From contig JAQTMR010000001.1 of assembly GCA_028714255.1 (NCBI GenBank), forward strand, positions 1 through 64,000: 64,000 nucleotides of DNA. The letters run 5' to 3'. The DNA is from Phycisphaerae bacterium (GTDB lineage Bacteria; Planctomycetota; Phycisphaerae; Sedimentisphaerales; Anaerobacaceae). Positions within the stretch are counted from its first letter, which is position 1. Every line of letters begins with the position of its first letter. The position numbers and the translations under genes were made by a program. A model generated the notes under the pieces. That model was given only the letters and a program-made list of their open reading frames with translations, was not told the DNA's origin and searched no databases. This document shows positions 62,563 through 64,000 of the stretch, one piece after another.

Positions 62563-64000
62563 ATGGCAGCGAAACTGCAAGACCGAATGCAAAAGACCGA
62601 CAATGGCTGTTCCGTTCTACTGGTGTCGGCGCCGGGCTTTGCCAATGGCTGGACACCTTTAAATATCGCCAGAATCAAATCTCTCTTAATCCAAAAAGGA
62701 CACCACGCCAACACTATGCCGTTATGCGTTTACTTTACCGATTACATAACCCGTCATCATTCACAGTTCAAAAAGTTAGATGAAGAGATTGGCGAGTTCG
62801 GCCAGTCCTGGCACGAACTCTATTTCTCGGCCACCCTCTTCGGACACGACAATCCGGAAAAGCTCATTATGAAAAGTCTCGTTGATATGCACTTGAATAA
62901 AGACATCTTCTATACCAATATGAACTTTGGAGACAACAAGCTCGAACCAAACCCGGCCATATTAAAAACCGACCATAGACGCATAATGAACTATTGCAGG
63001 CTCCTGCATAAATTCCTGCTTAGAAAAATGAAAACTGTGGACTGGCAAGCCTACGACATCATAGGCTTTTCAACTATGGAAGCGCAGTTCCTGACCAACC
63101 TGTTTATGGCCAGACTCCTAAAACAGCTTTATGGGAAAAAACTTACTATCGTTTTCGGCGGCCCATACTTCCAACCCTACAACACCGAACCCATCAGGAA
63201 AAACTTCAGTGAGATAGACCATATCGTAGTAGGCAATGCGGAACAAGGTTTACTGGATTTCCTCGGAAAGTTTCGTAAAAAAACAAAGCTGCCTAAAATC
63301 TTCGGCACCTTCGCCGACTCTTCATTTGCGAAAGGTTCAGCTATTCTTTCCGCAGATGTCCTGAACAAATTCCCTCCGCCGGATTACGATGATGTCAAAG
63401 CGGCCAAGCCGGGCGATTACTCTCTTACCACATACGTAGGCTCAGGATGTTCTCATTCGAAATGCTCCTTCTGCCCCATCACTACTACCGGCCAGAATCT
63501 CCGCTCCCCGCAAAGAATCTTCGATGAAATCAAATTTTTAAGAAAGCGATACGGAAATAGAACCATACATTTCGGCGATTGGGAAATCAACGGCCACACC
63601 AAAACCATCGAACAGCTTTGCGACCTGCTCATAAAAAACCGCATATCCATAGACAGCTGGGCCGAGATAAATCCGAGGAATACGTCCCCATCTCTCCTGA
63701 AAAAAATGAAAAAAGCCGGCATAGACAACGTGCAAATAGGAATAGAGTCGTTCAGCGAAAACCTGCTCAGAGCAATGGGCAAACCCGCAACCGTTATGGA
63801 TAATGTCAAAGTACTCAAATGGGGAATCGAAGCCGGAATGTATAGCTTGCTATTCAATATTATCTGCAATCACCCTTTGGGCCGAACCGAGGATGTCCAG
63901 GAAAACTTCAGGATTATGCGCCTCATACCTCATCTCCTGCATCGGCCCGTGGTAGCGGTGCTAAACGAGATAGAACTCTACAGGACCAGCCGACTTTTCA
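62563..64000 (+). CDS. B12-binding radical SAM protein (truncated by window edge)
   Basis: The frame is open from ATG 62563 (GAGG five bases before) to the right edge, 479 codons. The N-terminus VLLVSAPGFANGWTPLNIARIKSLLIQKGH resembles a cobalamin-binding Rossmann domain (about 15-210). The radical SAM core begins with YVGSGCSHSKCSFCPI: Cys296, Cys301 and Cys304, spaced CX4CX2C instead of CX3CX2C. Later motifs HFGDWEINGH, DNVQIGIESFSENLLRAMGKPATV and the IICNHPLGRTEDVQENF region are standard. It resembles RiPP-maturation and other B12-dependent radical SAM enzymes; the substrate is unknown. Confidence 0.85.
   Translation, partial: MAAKLQDRMQKTDNGCSVLLVSAPGFANGWTPLNIARIKSLLIQKGHHANTMPLCVYFTDYITRHHSQFKKLDEEIGEFGQSWHELYFSATLFGHDNPEKLIMKSLVDMHLNKDIFYTNMNFGDNKLEPNPAILKTDHRRIMNYCRLLHKFLLRKMKTVDWQAYDIIGFSTMEAQFLTNLFMARLLKQLYGKKLTIVFGGPYFQPYNTEPIRKNFSEIDHIVVGNAEQGLLDFLGKFRKKTKLPKIFGTFADSSFAKGSAILSADVLNKFPPPDYDDVKAAKPGDYSLTTYVGSGCSHSKCSFCPITTTGQNLRSPQRIFDEIKFLRKRYGNRTIHFGDWEINGHTKTIEQLCDLLIKNRISIDSWAEINPRNTSPSLLKKMKKAGIDNVQIGIESFSENLLRAMGKPATVMDNVKVLKWGIEAGMYSLLFNIICNHPLGRTEDVQENFRIMRLIPHLLHRPVVAVLNEIELYRTSRLF

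Overview
The window looks like a chromosomal segment from an anaerobic member of the Planctomycetota, most likely class Phycisphaerae and probably an uncultured lineage assembled from a metagenome. Three things point there. Two large exported proteins carry dockerin-like EF-hand cassettes of the D-x-D-x-D-G type combined with FN3-like or parallel beta-helix modules. Gram-negative envelope genes (LptD-like, Lol-type ABC, murA) sit beside oxygen-sensitive ferredoxin-dependent enzymes. The intergenic spaces are full of short dispersed repeats of the kind common in such genomes. The taxonomic call is an inference from gene content; no rRNA is present.

Layout. 1-1650: 5' end of a larE-like gene, a candidate small RNA with its own promoter and terminator, two long hairpins flanking a 54-residue membrane peptide, and dispersed repeats. 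1650-5400: an exported modular dockerin-like protein, a pseudopilin, tRNA-Thr and tRNA-Tyr. 5540-10937: a compact one-carbon cluster (formate-THF ligase, hexulose-6-phosphate synthase fused to an RraA-like domain, 6-phospho-3-hexuloisomerase, FchA and a FolD homologue with substituted cyclohydrolase residues). 10966-18825: housekeeping genes (AsmA-like, murA, CPBP protease, LysE exporter, dapB, glycine-zipper protein, TIM-barrel isomerase, rpmE, prfA). 18900-29390: a four-helix-bundle gene, an unusual adenylate-kinase-like/deoxyribosyltransferase-like fusion coupled to deoC, then pabB, pabC, NIF3, scpB, a four-subunit 2-oxoacid:ferredoxin oxidoreductase and clpX. 29401-47380 (nearly all minus strand): L,D-transpeptidase, 5-formyl-THF cyclo-ligase, rarA, polyprenyl synthase, class IV aminotransferase, a Lol-type ABC exporter, lysS, an S41 protease, fba and an LptD-like outer-membrane protein. 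47639-64000: PilT-like ATPase, an MsrB-MsrA fusion, SagB-type nitroreductase, RluA-type synthase, two tiny ferritin-like half-proteins, a three-gene exopolysaccharide synthesis/export locus, small zinc and thioredoxin-like proteins, an RRM protein, a secreted beta-helix protein, a nitronate monooxygenase-like enzyme and a B12-binding radical SAM gene that runs off the right edge.

How the genes fit together. The one-carbon cluster can be read as a route linking hexulose 6-phosphate, ribulose 5-phosphate and formaldehyde to methylene-, methenyl- and formyl-THF and formate, with ATP made or used at the ligase. The ferredoxin enzymes, fba and 5-formyl-THF cyclo-ligase support anaerobic sugar and C1 metabolism. 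LptD-like, Lol, AsmA-like, MurA, L,D-transpeptidase and the exopolysaccharide locus together describe a diderm envelope with peptidoglycan.

The observations most worth following are the C1 cluster with its altered FolD, the kinase/deoxyribosyltransferase-like fusion before deoC, the radical SAM protein with CX4CX2C spacing, the split ferritin-like pair, several structured RNA candidates, and repeat sequences that have become part of coding regions (clpX, pabB, pabC).
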